64,000 nucleotides of DNA from positions 41,845 through 105,844 of the forward strand of contig JANXWZ010000058.1 of the NCBI GenBank assembly GCA_025350865.1, written 5' to 3'. The notes below the pieces were generated by a model. It worked only from the letters and a program-made list of their open reading frames with translations, was not told where the DNA came from and did not search any database. Source of the DNA: Rhodanobacteraceae bacterium. Lineage in GTDB: Bacteria; Acidobacteriota; Terriglobia; Terriglobales; Acidobacteriaceae. The translations under genes were made by a program, and so were the position numbers. Every line of letters begins with the position of its first letter. The stretch's first letter is position 1. Positions 28,501 to 38,159 of this stretch are shown here, in pieces.

Positions 28501-29798
28501 ATCTAGCGATGGGTGAGACCCGTAGGGCCGCAGCGGAGCTCGCAGCGGTGAAGAAGACCGAAGACAGCGACGTAGATTACCAGTACCTTCTCGCTGAAGC
28601 ATCCCTTGCCCAACAGGAGCACCGCGCCACCGAGGCTCTGTCCGCATTTGCGGCGGCAACTTCGGATGCCGGCGAAGATCCGACCGCAGAGCAGGGTTTG
28701 CTTCAAGCCGGGGGAAGCGAAGGCTTCCGGCTGAATCCCAAGGTCAGCCTGATGTCGACCCTGGTGGTGCAGCCCATCTTCGAAGACAGCACGGTGTACG
28801 TACTCGACTCGAAGTTGAACAGCCCGTCCGGCCCTGTGAGCGCTACGGATCTTGCGCGGCTGCCGCCTCCCCGTTCCTCTATCGAGACGAATTCGATAAC
28901 CGGGTTCCATCTACACGTTGGATCGCTGCCCACAAACAGCGGATTCTTCCAGATCCGCAACGCCCAGGGCACGATCTCGGTCCCGGCCACGGGTTCTGTG
29001 GTGAAACGCAATACGACAGATTATTCGCTCAACTTCGGTCTCGACCCTACGGTGCATCTCGGGAACAACGTGATCACCTTCAACAGCGGCGTTCAGGGGA
29101 CGCTGCGGCGCGATACGCAATCCCCGGTTGAGATGAATCAGAATCTGTTCCGTGTCTTCACCTATATGACGACGAGTTCCTTCTTCAATGCCGTGTCGGT
29201 GAATGGGTATATCTCCGCAGACACGGGTCCCTTCACTGATATACCGATTAGCGAGAAGATGCTGAATGGTGCCATCAATTTCCGCGTGGGACTGCCCTGG
29301 GGCAAGACGGCCCTGGTGACTGGCTGGGGTGCAACCAACCAGAAGTTCGCTTCAACCAGGTTTGGGGACAGCCAGAATTTTGTCACGTCGTCCTATATCG
29401 GGTTGAGCAGACAATTTACGCAGCGACTGCGTGCGGAAGCGATTCTGGAAGATATCCGGTCGTGGCGCGTAGAACCATACTCCCCGATCCATTCCGCCAT
29501 CGCGCAGGCCATCCGACCGGCAGCGGTGATTCACTATTCGCCGACCCGGTACCTCGACATTCAGGCGACAAGCTCGTATGAAGACACGCGTGGCTTCCAT
29601 GTGTACGACATGACGACGAATTCATTCACCGTGTCCTACGAACGCGAACTGGGCCGCACCTTCAATGAGCGAACCGGGAAGGTACACCTCAGATATCCAC
29701 TTCGGATAACGGCTGGCGTTCGCCAGCAGGGCTTCGTGAACTTCGGTTCCGGGGATAGCCAGAAGTTGGTGCCCTTTGTCAGCGTGACGGTCTTCTAG
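25503..29798 (+). CDS. Giant TPR protein with C-terminal outer-membrane beta-barrel (BcsC/PelB-like architecture)
   Basis: About 1000 aa of TPRs, then ~350 aa of alternating beta pattern ending ...KLVPFVSVTVF (terminal Phe). Start is GTG 25503 or ATG 25566. Confidence 0.8.
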   Translation: MYGCPLNGPTEYYRILLFASVMLFSTASFGQTYEVKPDSSAQPAAQAGKPGASEKPSVTGQDMGWGSNIQNARLAHAAELALQKGDHALAFTYAQRAAQAAPNDPQLWFLLGYAARLNGRYGPASDAYQHGLKLRPSSIDGMAGLAQTYSASGRIAEAERLLRQVVAAAPGRRNELAMLGEIYMKQDNYPGALEWLGKAERVQPTAQTELLLSVAYLHLKQTDMASRYLEMARTRDPNNPDVERSLAAFYREVLDYPKAIEALTRIRNPRPDAIAELAYTYELAGQPEEAARTYARAANLLPRDLNLQLSAAQAYVSITSFDQAENFLQRADKVNSNYYRLHAIRGAIARVQDREADAAREFSAAISTLPSTPVEGPLYGIQLHMNLIPLYRDLNEPDKSRQALMTAQKLISAVDDQAGDRAPFLRIRSIIHFELEEYDAALSDLKASLALKPNDPNSLQLEGDVLMKLSRTDEAVAVFQQVLKIDPHSRFALTSLGFASRAAGKNAEAERYFNLLAKDYPSSFVPYLALGDMYADNHEFKKAQLAYDEGYKRAPGNAMIVAGGMNASIEFHDLPLAGEWQKRVTEAISAVPQVLREEERYFYFTGDASRSMELGRRAIKLIPRDREVVVYLGYDLLHEQQWDELKALADEYLNVFPKEPDVPLLAGYVYKHSGDLEKAVDGFSEALRRDPTVATAYTNRGFVYNDLRKPDLAAADFEASLKLKPNDPDAHMGLAFAYLNLRRPAAAIDQTQLAEALAGDSVLIHAIRATAYGRMGMLARSSREYVAALKFTPADASLYLGLANIYFAQRRYHEALGELQSAIQYAPAEPATYALMARANAELKNREETMRNVQLAEQYAAQTVTASATKSNEVAPPASASDIYVATGQALSILGDKEAAMARYAKALTMLPKDRVGVRLAVAQEMAKAGHVEDAERQLALAQMEVAAKDAEAPTGEQYISIAGVLQQLHEYELSETYLERAKDAGAPDAAVRISLANSYLAMGETRRAAAELAAVKKTEDSDVDYQYLLAEASLAQQEHRATEALSAFAAATSDAGEDPTAEQGLLQAGGSEGFRLNPKVSLMSTLVVQPIFEDSTVYVLDSKLNSPSGPVSATDLARLPPPRSSIETNSITGFHLHVGSLPTNSGFFQIRNAQGTISVPATGSVVKRNTTDYSLNFGLDPTVHLGNNVITFNSGVQGTLRRDTQSPVEMNQNLFRVFTYMTTSSFFNAVSVNGYISADTGPFTDIPISEKMLNGAINFRVGLPWGKTALVTGWGATNQKFASTRFGDSQNFVTSSYIGLSRQFTQRLRAEAILEDIRSWRVEPYSPIHSAIAQAIRPAAVIHYSPTRYLDIQATSSYEDTRGFHVYDMTTNSFTVSYERELGRTFNERTGKVHLRYPLRITAGVRQQGFVNFGSGDSQKLVPFVSVTVF

Positions 29799-29920
29799 AT
29801 CGGAGTCTGAATAAGTCAAGTGGTTCTTAAGTGAGTTGGCAGCGTGACTTACTCGAAGCAGTCCCGCAAAAATGAACCGCGAGTACATCCAAATTTTATT
29901 GAAGAGGCTCTCTTAAACAT

Positions 29921-31381
29921 ATGATCCGCATTTGCCTAGTAGCGGCGTTTCCTCCGAGCATGGGCCCGTTGAATGAGTACTCGTACTACATCGCCAAGGA
30001 AATCCGGCGTCGCGACAATGTTGAACTGATCATTCTTGCGGACGAAATCGACGAGTATAAGTTCATCACCAATGCGGCAGGCGAAACATTCTCGGCAGCG
30101 GGACCGGACCTCCCCGGCGTCAAAATCGTGCGGTGCTGGAAGGTGGGCAGCTCCGCAAATCCGGCTCGAATATTGAAAGCAGTTCGAGACTTCAATCCGG
30201 ACGTGGTCTGGTTCAACCTTGTGTTCTCGAGCTTTGGGACGCCGCGCGATCCCATCGCCGCCTTCCTCGGCTTGTCGGCGCCGGCGCTCACACGAGCGGC
30301 TGGGTTTTATACCCACATCACGCTGCACCACATCATTGAACACGTGGATTTCAAGTCGGCGTCGGCGGCGGGCGCACGACATGAGAGGCTACTGCGCAAG
30401 GGATCGGATCTCGCCACGCGCGTTCTCCTGAAAGCCCACTCAGTATCCGTGTTGCTTTCCGATTACCGTCGGACGCTGGTGAAGAAGTACGACGCTCGAA
30501 ACATCATGACCGGAACCCACGGCACATTTACGACAGGTCCGAAGCGACCTGATCTGACCCTTCGAGGAGATCCTGAACACCGAATCCTCGCATTCGGAAA
30601 CTGGGGCACCTACAAGCGGCTCGAGACGTTGATGGAAGCCTTCCCCGCCATTTTGGAGAAAGTCCCCAACGCGAAGTTGATCGTCGCCGGTGGCAATCAT
30701 CCCCAGGCGCAGGGTTATTGGGAGTCGATACGCGCCGCGCAGCCCACTCATCTGCCGATTGAATTCCTTGGCTATATTCCGCAGAAAGACGTGGCTCATC
30801 TATTTCGAACAAGCAGCCTGATGGTGATGCCGTATCAATCTTCGACCGGGTCCAGTGGCCCGGCGCACCAGGCGTGCGAATACGGTTTGCCGATTGTGTG
30901 CGCTGACATTTCGGACTTCCGCTGCATGGCCAACGACGACGATATGGCCATTCACTTCTACAACCTCGGCGATGCCGTCGACCTCGCGGAGAAGGTCACG
31001 GCTATTCTCGAATCGCCTCAGCTTCAGCGAGAAATGTCGGATCACAACTACGAAGCCGGCGTGCAGATGACGATGGCGAATGTTGTGCGCACCTATTTGC
31101 GCTGGTTCGAATTGCACAAGCTCAAGCGCGAGGTCCGGGGAAGGGGAGTCGACGACCGTATGCGGTGGTGGCTGTGGACGAGGTGGCACGGCCGCTTTGC
31201 CGGCTGGCGCCTGGGTAACGGCAAGAAGCCGGAGAGCGAAGACAGGTCTCCGCAGAGTGCGATCGTAACTCGAGACTTCGATACCGCACCTCCCGACCTT
31301 CCGCTCGTCCCACTAAACCCAAGGAGCACTGGCACCACTGACCAGTTTCGGTCTGACAGCCGCTCTTCGCACCGTAGCTGA
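29921..31381 (+). CDS. Glycosyltransferase, GT4 family
   Basis: MIRICLVAAFPPSMGPLNEYSYYIAKEI...ILAFGNWGTYKRLETLMEAFPAIL...LIVAGGNHPQAQGY...SSGPAHQACEYGLPIVCADISDFR. Confidence 0.88.
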   Translation: MIRICLVAAFPPSMGPLNEYSYYIAKEIRRRDNVELIILADEIDEYKFITNAAGETFSAAGPDLPGVKIVRCWKVGSSANPARILKAVRDFNPDVVWFNLVFSSFGTPRDPIAAFLGLSAPALTRAAGFYTHITLHHIIEHVDFKSASAAGARHERLLRKGSDLATRVLLKAHSVSVLLSDYRRTLVKKYDARNIMTGTHGTFTTGPKRPDLTLRGDPEHRILAFGNWGTYKRLETLMEAFPAILEKVPNAKLIVAGGNHPQAQGYWESIRAAQPTHLPIEFLGYIPQKDVAHLFRTSSLMVMPYQSSTGSSGPAHQACEYGLPIVCADISDFRCMANDDDMAIHFYNLGDAVDLAEKVTAILESPQLQREMSDHNYEAGVQMTMANVVRTYLRWFELHKLKREVRGRGVDDRMRWWLWTRWHGRFAGWRLGNGKKPESEDRSPQSAIVTRDFDTAPPDLPLVPLNPRSTGTTDQFRSDSRSSHRS

Positions 31382-31631
31382 GCTTCCCGGGTCAAAGCTG
31401 TTCGTGTGACCTGGCACCGGCGGAACATCGTCGTACAGCCTGCCGCCCATAGTCTTGGCTTCTTTCGACGCGTCGTGTCGTTGAGTAGCTACAAGAAGCT
31501 CTTCAGAATTCATGCGGCAGCACGCGAGCCAAGTCCTCTGCGTTGCCGCCGCAGAAGGACTATCGCTGCGCTTTACATCGCCGGGCCGTGATCGGTGCGG
31601 CTGATCTGAAGTGGGAAGAGACTGTGGATCG

Positions 31632-32528
31632 CTACTGGAGAGTGATACCCGTAGCAACGTAGCGGGTCCCGTCGAAAACAGCAGAAACCTTTACGGGGGA
31701 ACCCTGACGCAAGTCGTGGCTTGCAGCAAAACGCGCCGGTTCGAAGGAAACATCCGTCTGGCTCTCGGATGAATCTCGAATTGACATGCGACCGGCGCGA
31801 AGGTCTAAAAACGTCAGCGTGCCCTCAAACATAAACTCGGCACCTGGAACCGCAAGCACATCCACACGCGTGGCCTCGCCCAACCGGCCCTTCACTGACT
31901 TAAAGGAGACGTCCACCAGGCTGCCTGTGGTTAGATCCGCGGGACCAGCTTTCTTCGCCACAAAGGCTTCCTGACCTACGCGCTCCACGGGTGTTCCCTG
32001 GTTCACCATCAAGGTGATCGAATCTTTCGTGCCGCTGAGCAGCAGTTTCAGCTCCCCGCTGGTTGGGTTGTAACGCTCTACCTTACCGTGAAACTGACCA
32101 CCCGGAACCGCGGTGGCTATGTGGATGCGAAGGGCAAAGATCGATGTCCCGTCGAGTGTAGTTTCGATGGACGCGTGATCTTCGGGTCTAAGGTCGAGAA
32201 CCGAGATCTTCTTGCCATTTTTATAGACCTGCGTGCGCTCGTCGAAAAGAATCCTTACCGCATGTCCTGCAGGAATCTTTAGGGAGAATTGATCTCTCAC
32301 GAGGTCCACCCGCTGAATCTCGCCACCCATTACCGTGCTTCTTCCCGGAGGCAGCGCTGGCAACCCCGGCGTCGCCCTTACTCGAGATTCCGACGGCGGA
32401 ACCACATTGTCGGGTATGGCCTGGGCGCAGGCGGCGGACGCAAACGCAAGTGTCAAAGTGATCGAGCAGGAGGATAGTCGCACTTTCGGTAAGATGCATC
32501 CCTGGCGAAACATCGATGGTTGTCTCAA
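31632..32528 (-). CDS. Secreted DUF5666-like beta-rich protein
   Basis: Repeated short beta modules (GEIQRVDLVRDQFSLKI, GKVERYNPTSGELKLLL, GTLTFLDLRAGRMSIRD). Confidence 0.55.
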   Translation of the reverse strand: MRQPSMFRQGCILPKVRLSSCSITLTLAFASAACAQAIPDNVVPPSESRVRATPGLPALPPGRSTVMGGEIQRVDLVRDQFSLKIPAGHAVRILFDERTQVYKNGKKISVLDLRPEDHASIETTLDGTSIFALRIHIATAVPGGQFHGKVERYNPTSGELKLLLSGTKDSITLMVNQGTPVERVGQEAFVAKKAGPADLTTGSLVDVSFKSVKGRLGEATRVDVLAVPGAEFMFEGTLTFLDLRAGRMSIRDSSESQTDVSFEPARFAASHDLRQGSPVKVSAVFDGTRYVATGITLQ

Positions 32529-32615
32529 GGGCTTTTTTCGCTCAACTGGATGGTCAACCCCTTGCGCTCGAAAGACATCTGAACGTTAGTAGGCCCGGAA
32601 AGGTATCAGTTACCC

Positions 32616-33764
32616 ATGTTCAAGAAAGCGCTCCTCACGGGATTGTTGTGTGCGGTGGGCGGAGGTCTTCTCCAGGCGCAGCAGATGATCCGAATTACGA
32701 TCCCACGCCGCAGCGAACTGACCCCGGTTCAGCGACTCAACCGAGATGGCGTCACCGAGGTTGAGAAACATAAGTACGAAAAGGCGGAAGCTTTGTTCTT
32801 CAAAGCCTACCTCTTCGATCCTGCAGATCCGTTTACGCTCAACAATCTCGGCTACGTTTCGGAGCTTCAGGGACAGGTGGATAGAGCCGCCGATTATTAC
32901 AAGCTCGCCATGGCGCAAGGTTGCGAAGCGATCATTGATCGCAGTAGCGACAAGAAGTTGAAGGGCCGCCCCATGATGGACGCGCTCGGCACCATCCAGA
33001 ATATGCCGATGCGCATCAATCGAATCAACACATACGCGATTCAGTTGCTGTCGCAGAACCGTGCCTTCGAAGCTGAAACCGTTCTCGAGCAGCTCTTGAA
33101 GCAGGACCCGCAGAATGCCTTCACCTTGAATAACCTCGCCGTAGCGGAGCAGGCTACCGGCAATTTAGAAGATGCTTTGAAGCACTTCGATGCCGCCGCC
33201 GCAACACGCTCGACGCTGCCGGTAGTCGTCACCCTCAATCGGTCGTCGCGGGGTAAACCGATCAGCGTGCTGGCTGCCAAGTCCGCAGAAGACCTCCGTT
33301 TGAAGATGGAGACAATGGATATCAGGCAAATTCGCAGTGGCATGTTTGCCGTTCGCGGGGTTTCCGCCCTGAACCGCAATGACTGGAACGATGCCCGCAA
33401 GAACTTCGAGGAGTCGTACAGTCAGGACCCGGAAAGCGCCTTTGCCCTGAACAACATCGGATATATTGCTGAGCGGGATGGCGATCTGGAGACGGCGACT
33501 TCCTTTTACGCGCGTGCGCAAAGGGCGCGGGATGCCGACGCTCGAGTAGGAATGGCGAGCCAGGCTCGGGCTCAGGGCGAGCGTCTCAAAGCCGTAGCCT
33601 CAGAAAGTCATCATCAGGTTGGCGAACTTTTGAACTCGCGCCGGGCCAATCCCGCCAATTCCGACGAACCGGTCGACTTGTTGCGGCGCGATGGCAGCCC
33701 CGAGCCTGCCACAGAGGCTCCGTCCGCCAAGCCGGAACCGCCTCCGGCTCCTAAGGTTCCTTAG
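32616..33764 (+). CDS. Secreted TPR protein
   Basis: Signal MFKKALLTGLLCAVGGGLLQAQ; repeated FTLNNLGYVSELQGQVDRAADYYKLA and FALNNIGYIAERDGDLETATSFYARA. Confidence 0.85.
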   Translation: MFKKALLTGLLCAVGGGLLQAQQMIRITIPRRSELTPVQRLNRDGVTEVEKHKYEKAEALFFKAYLFDPADPFTLNNLGYVSELQGQVDRAADYYKLAMAQGCEAIIDRSSDKKLKGRPMMDALGTIQNMPMRINRINTYAIQLLSQNRAFEAETVLEQLLKQDPQNAFTLNNLAVAEQATGNLEDALKHFDAAAATRSTLPVVVTLNRSSRGKPISVLAAKSAEDLRLKMETMDIRQIRSGMFAVRGVSALNRNDWNDARKNFEESYSQDPESAFALNNIGYIAERDGDLETATSFYARAQRARDADARVGMASQARAQGERLKAVASESHHQVGELLNSRRANPANSDEPVDLLRRDGSPEPATEAPSAKPEPPPAPKVP

Positions 33765-33793
33765 CCAGGTTCAAGGAAAGGTATAGCAACAGC

Positions 33794-34888
33794 ATGTCTC
33801 ATTCTGACTTGGCCAGCTTCTCACAGGAAGCGATGGAGATTCTTTCCACGCTTCTCCTTTCGCCGCCTTACGATGTCTTCTCCATGCCCCGGCGTCTGCA
33901 GAGCCTCGACGAAGTGCAGTTCGAGTCTCTGGTCGCGCTCGCGCATTCCAATCACGTTGTGATCAGGGGGATGGAAGTCTATCGGTCGCTCATGGAATCC
34001 GTAAGAGACTATGACCGGGCCGCAAGGGCAGGGGACATCATTGCCAAGGAGCGTCTCCGAATTGCGACGGCTCTCGCTTACTTGCAGCAGATCTGTTCCG
34101 GGTTCGAGGAGGCCGCTCTCGACCTCACCATTATCAAATCACTCGATCATTGGCCGGATTTTGGGAGTGATATCGACCTTTACACCAGTGCGGAGCCTTC
34201 CTCAGTCATCAGCCTGATGCAAAGACAATTCGGTGCGAAAGTCGCTGCACGTAGTTGGGGCGATCGTCTCGCCGGCAAATGGAACTTCGAAATTCCCGGC
34301 CTGCCGGAGGCCGTTGAGATTCATATGTGCCGTCTCGGCCAGACCGGCGAACAACTCACGCTGGCCCACGGCATTCCATCACGCTCTCGGCTGGTTCAGT
34401 TCGATAACTACTCCTTCCGCGTCGCGTCAGTTTCAGACCGCATCATGATCTCGACCTTGCAGCGTATGTACCGCCACTTTTATTTCCGGCTGTGTGACAT
34501 CATCGACTCTGCCTCCCTAGTCAGTTCGGATGTTGTTGATTGGGCGGATCTGCAATCCAGCGCTGACAAATGCGGCATCTGGCCGGGAACGGCCACCTAC
34601 ATGGTGCTCGTCTCCGATTACGTGCGTAAATATAGTGGCAGTGATCTTGCGTTGCCGGCCGCCGTCACGCAAAGCGCAAGCTTTGACGGTTCCGTCATGT
34701 ACTGCGGCGGAAGTTTCCTGCGCGTACCCATCCTGCCGCAATCGGCCGGGCTCTACGGTACGCAACTTGTGGGCTCGTTGCGGCGCGGCGAAATCCACAG
34801 CGGCGCTCGCCTGGTCATACTTCCATGGCTTGCTACTGCGGCTGCCATCGGGCAAAAGCTGACCGGCAGCGATAAGGGGATTTGGTAG
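33794..34888 (+). CDS. Nucleotidyltransferase family protein (PF14907-like)
   Basis: DLTIIKSLDHWPDFGSDIDLYTS (GSxxD NTase motif) and ...VEIHMCRLGQTGE. Confidence 0.7.
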   Translation: MSHSDLASFSQEAMEILSTLLLSPPYDVFSMPRRLQSLDEVQFESLVALAHSNHVVIRGMEVYRSLMESVRDYDRAARAGDIIAKERLRIATALAYLQQICSGFEEAALDLTIIKSLDHWPDFGSDIDLYTSAEPSSVISLMQRQFGAKVAARSWGDRLAGKWNFEIPGLPEAVEIHMCRLGQTGEQLTLAHGIPSRSRLVQFDNYSFRVASVSDRIMISTLQRMYRHFYFRLCDIIDSASLVSSDVVDWADLQSSADKCGIWPGTATYMVLVSDYVRKYSGSDLALPAAVTQSASFDGSVMYCGGSFLRVPILPQSAGLYGTQLVGSLRRGEIHSGARLVILPWLATAAAIGQKLTGSDKGIW

Positions 34889-34934
34889 GCACCACATTCT
34901 AAAGGCAACTCATTGCACTCTAATTGCAACAAAT

Positions 34935-35834
34935 GTGGATAAGGTTCTCCTGGAAAACCCTTATCCAGGCTGCACCCTTCACGTGCCGCAGGACGTCACT
35001 CGGGCGTCACCAGGAGTCGGGCCCATGCTTCATCCACGGTTGAGTATCGTCATCCCTGCCTACAACGAGGAACATCGGATCGAATCGACCCTGCAACGTG
35101 TTCTCACCTGTATTGAGGAGCGGGCCTGGGACGCAGAGGTCCTGGTCGTTGACGACGGTTCAACCGATAACACCGCTTCCATCGTCGAAGCGTGGATGGA
35201 AGATCACCCACGGCTCCATCTCATCAGAAACGCTGCCAATCGCGGCAAAGGACACTCCATCCGCAACGGGGTGCTGCAGTCTGCAGGCGATATTGTTCTG
35301 TTTACCGATGCCGACCTCTCAGCCCCAATGGAAGAAGCAGAACGGCTTATAGCAGCGCTGGATGGCGGTGCGGATGTCGCTATCGGCTCCCGCTGGCTCG
35401 AGCGTGCCCGGCAGACTGTGCATCAACCTCTCTATCGTCAGTTTTTCGGTCGCTGCTTCAATCTCGTCACCCGCACAATCATGGGCCTTCCATTCAAAGA
35501 CACGCAGTGCGGATTCAAGGCGTTCAAACGGGACGCAGGGCAGGTGATCTTCCGGCTACAGACCATTGAGCGGTGGGGATTCGATCCCGAGTTGCTTTTC
35601 ATTGCAAGGAAACTGGGCTATAGCATCGTGGAGGTTCCGGTCACCTGGGGCCATGACGATCGCAGCCGCATCAGTTATCTCAAAGATGGAACCAAGATGC
35701 TCGAAGAGATGGCGATTATCCGATTCAATGCTGCTGTAGGCCGTTACACTCGCGCCATCGCAGCTCTTAAGGACACCAGTATCCTGGTAACGGATCGTGT
35801 GCATCCGCGCCGAAGAACAAAGGCTGCTGCATAA
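34935..35834 (+). CDS. Glycosyltransferase family 2 (dolichyl-phosphate glucosyltransferase-like)
   Basis: LSIVIPAYNEEHRIESTLQRVL...VLVVDDGSTDNTASIV...GDIVLFTDADLSAPMEEAERLI...KDTQCGFKAF. Translation may start at ATG 35025. Confidence 0.92.
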   Translation: MDKVLLENPYPGCTLHVPQDVTRASPGVGPMLHPRLSIVIPAYNEEHRIESTLQRVLTCIEERAWDAEVLVVDDGSTDNTASIVEAWMEDHPRLHLIRNAANRGKGHSIRNGVLQSAGDIVLFTDADLSAPMEEAERLIAALDGGADVAIGSRWLERARQTVHQPLYRQFFGRCFNLVTRTIMGLPFKDTQCGFKAFKRDAGQVIFRLQTIERWGFDPELLFIARKLGYSIVEVPVTWGHDDRSRISYLKDGTKMLEEMAIIRFNAAVGRYTRAIAALKDTSILVTDRVHPRRRTKAAA

Positions 35835-36077
35835 CGCCAACATATTTGAATAAATCTATCGTGCACACCAGATTCGCGAGAAGCTGAAGCGCCATTGTGT
35901 GTCAGACATCCTGCTACTTGCTGAATACCTTTTCGCTGCCGTTGCTTCGTAATCAAACAAACCTGCAAACATATTGACTTACAAAACATACCCAAGCCGC
36001 GCTAGCGCATCCAAATAGACGGTAGTGAAATTAAAGGTATTCCAGATATCCCCGGTGCAGAAAAGGAAGCAAACATC

Positions 36078-36980
36078 ATGGCCAGCTACCAGGTACTTGT
36101 TCATCCCCCCGACCAGAAGCATGCTCAATCCACTCGTTTTGAAAAATTCACTCGTGGGAATGAGGCGACTCAAGATCGAATGTTCTCGACTTTCGAGCGT
36201 ACCTCGGTCAAGCAGGATCCAAAGGCCACGGCAATGGCCTTTGTTGTGAACGGCTTTCTGATCGGGTCGGCTCTTCTGATCGGCGCAACAACTGTCCGCA
36301 CCGTCGCAGCCCCGGTCCAGTCCCACGTAACCCTGATCGCACCGCTGCCGGTAACCCTTCCCAAAGCCCCACCCAAAGCTGTTGTGATGAGCGGAGGCGG
36401 CGGACATCCTATGGCCGAGCCCATTTCCCGCGGCAATCCCCCAAAACTCGCACCAGCCCCAGCCATCATCGTGGCGACGAACAGGCCCCAGGTTGCACCC
36501 CGCCTCGCGGTCGAACCGACCCTTAACGTACAGTCCGACCTGAAACTTGCAAAGGTAGATTTGCCGAATCTCGGAATGTCCAACGCCGCACCTTCCGTGG
36601 TGTCGTCGCTTGGGAATGGTGCGGGTGCAGGCCTCGGCGCCGGCAGCGGCAACGGTCTCGGTTCGGGCTCCGGGGGCAATTACGGCGGTGGTGTTTTGAA
36701 GGTTGGCGGAGGTGTAGCAGCGCCACAGGTCCTCTCAGCCCCTGATCCCACGTTTACCGAAGAGGCTCGTCAGGCCAGGGCATCGGGCAAGGTTGTCGTT
36801 TATCTCCAGGTCAATCCTGAAGGTCGCCCTATGCACGTCCGCGTGCTGAAAGGGTTGGGTATGGGATTGGACGAGAAAGCGGTCGAAGCCGTTCGCCAGT
36901 ACAGGTTCAAACCCGCCATGCGGGATGGCCATCCGGTCACGGTAGAAATGAATATCGACGTGAATTTCCAGATTTTGTGA
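36078..36980 (+). CDS. TonB-family energy-transduction protein
   Basis: N-terminal TM, Pro-rich middle, C-terminal DPTFTEEARQARASGKVVVYLQVNPEGRPMHVRVLKGLGMGLDEKAVEAVRQYRFKPA. Confidence 0.88.
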   Translation: MASYQVLVHPPDQKHAQSTRFEKFTRGNEATQDRMFSTFERTSVKQDPKATAMAFVVNGFLIGSALLIGATTVRTVAAPVQSHVTLIAPLPVTLPKAPPKAVVMSGGGGHPMAEPISRGNPPKLAPAPAIIVATNRPQVAPRLAVEPTLNVQSDLKLAKVDLPNLGMSNAAPSVVSSLGNGAGAGLGAGSGNGLGSGSGGNYGGGVLKVGGGVAAPQVLSAPDPTFTEEARQARASGKVVVYLQVNPEGRPMHVRVLKGLGMGLDEKAVEAVRQYRFKPAMRDGHPVTVEMNIDVNFQIL

Positions 36981-37048
36981 GGTTCCTCCTGCAGTAGTTC
37001 CAACTTAGACAATTCTTATACGCGCGTAACTAAAAGTAGGGTGAACTT

Positions 37049-38083
37049 ATGAAGCAGGAAACGCATCGCAGGAGACTACTGGCATGCCTAGGTTCAGTCC
37101 TTCTTCTCGGAGGTTCTGGAGCGGCGGAGACCTGCGTCACTCAATCTCAAATGCAGCCCGCTGAGAGGGCCGCGCTTGTGGACGCGGCTCAATCGCTGTC
37201 TCTCAAGTTGAAGGCCAACGATCAGGCAGGGGTCAAGACCGCGACTATCCCGGAATTCACCAGCAACTTCAGTGGGATCGCAAGTTCGATCGCGTCAACA
37301 GCGCCAAAGATCGCAAATGACACGCCCGAGATCGAACAGGTATACATCCTCGATGCGACGACCAGCAAAGCGAATCCAGATGGTTCCATGCCCGAAGCCG
37401 ACTTCGTGTGCGCCCTGAACAAGGGCAGTGGTGAGGCCGATTTCAATATCCCCGCCCTGCCTGCCGGCCGATACGGGTTCGCCATCGTTCAGTTCACAGG
37501 AGCTTCTCCCTGGATGATCTCCATGCTACTCCGCCAGGATGCTGGGGGCGGGGGATGGAAACTTGCCGGCTTGTTTCCGAAGGAAAGTTCGGCGGCAGGT
37601 CACGACGGACTTTGGTACTGGGGTCAAGGCCGGGCTTCTACCGCTGCCAAACAGCCCTTTGTGGCCTACATTTATTACCTGCAGGCCCAGCAACTTCTCC
37701 GGCCGGCACCCTTTGTATCGAGCACACACCTGGAAAGTTTACGGGCCGAGTCCTCACAGGCAATGCCGACCGAGATCGGCGACGAGGTTAGTCGGGATGC
37801 ACCTTTGATCGTCAAATCGGCGGAAGGTGCTCAGTATCGATTTGTTGCTCTTGGCCCGGACGACAGCCTCCACAAAGAGAAGTTGGATGTCGTAGCTCAC
37901 CTGTTACTGGACCCTTCCATAACCGATCAGGCTGATGCAATCAAACTTAGCCGCGAAGCCACCGTTGCCCTGGTAACTCAGCATCCCGAGTTGCGCCCCA
38001 AGTTCCATGGGGTTTGGGTAATTGCGGAGGCCTCGGGCCGTACGGTGGCGACCGTAGAGTCGCCGATGGAAGAGATTCGGTAG
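37049..38083 (+). CDS. Secreted protein of unknown function
   Basis: Tat-like or Sec signal MKQETHRRRLLACLGSVLLLGGSGAAE; no family recognised. Confidence 0.7.
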   Translation: MKQETHRRRLLACLGSVLLLGGSGAAETCVTQSQMQPAERAALVDAAQSLSLKLKANDQAGVKTATIPEFTSNFSGIASSIASTAPKIANDTPEIEQVYILDATTSKANPDGSMPEADFVCALNKGSGEADFNIPALPAGRYGFAIVQFTGASPWMISMLLRQDAGGGGWKLAGLFPKESSAAGHDGLWYWGQGRASTAAKQPFVAYIYYLQAQQLLRPAPFVSSTHLESLRAESSQAMPTEIGDEVSRDAPLIVKSAEGAQYRFVALGPDDSLHKEKLDVVAHLLLDPSITDQADAIKLSREATVALVTQHPELRPKFHGVWVIAEASGRTVATVESPMEEIR

Positions 38084-38159
38084 ACTGTTAGTCTGATGTT
38101 GTTGAGGGCACGATCCGGATGGTCGGATTGCATGTGCGCCAAAACACAGCTTGCCCTTC

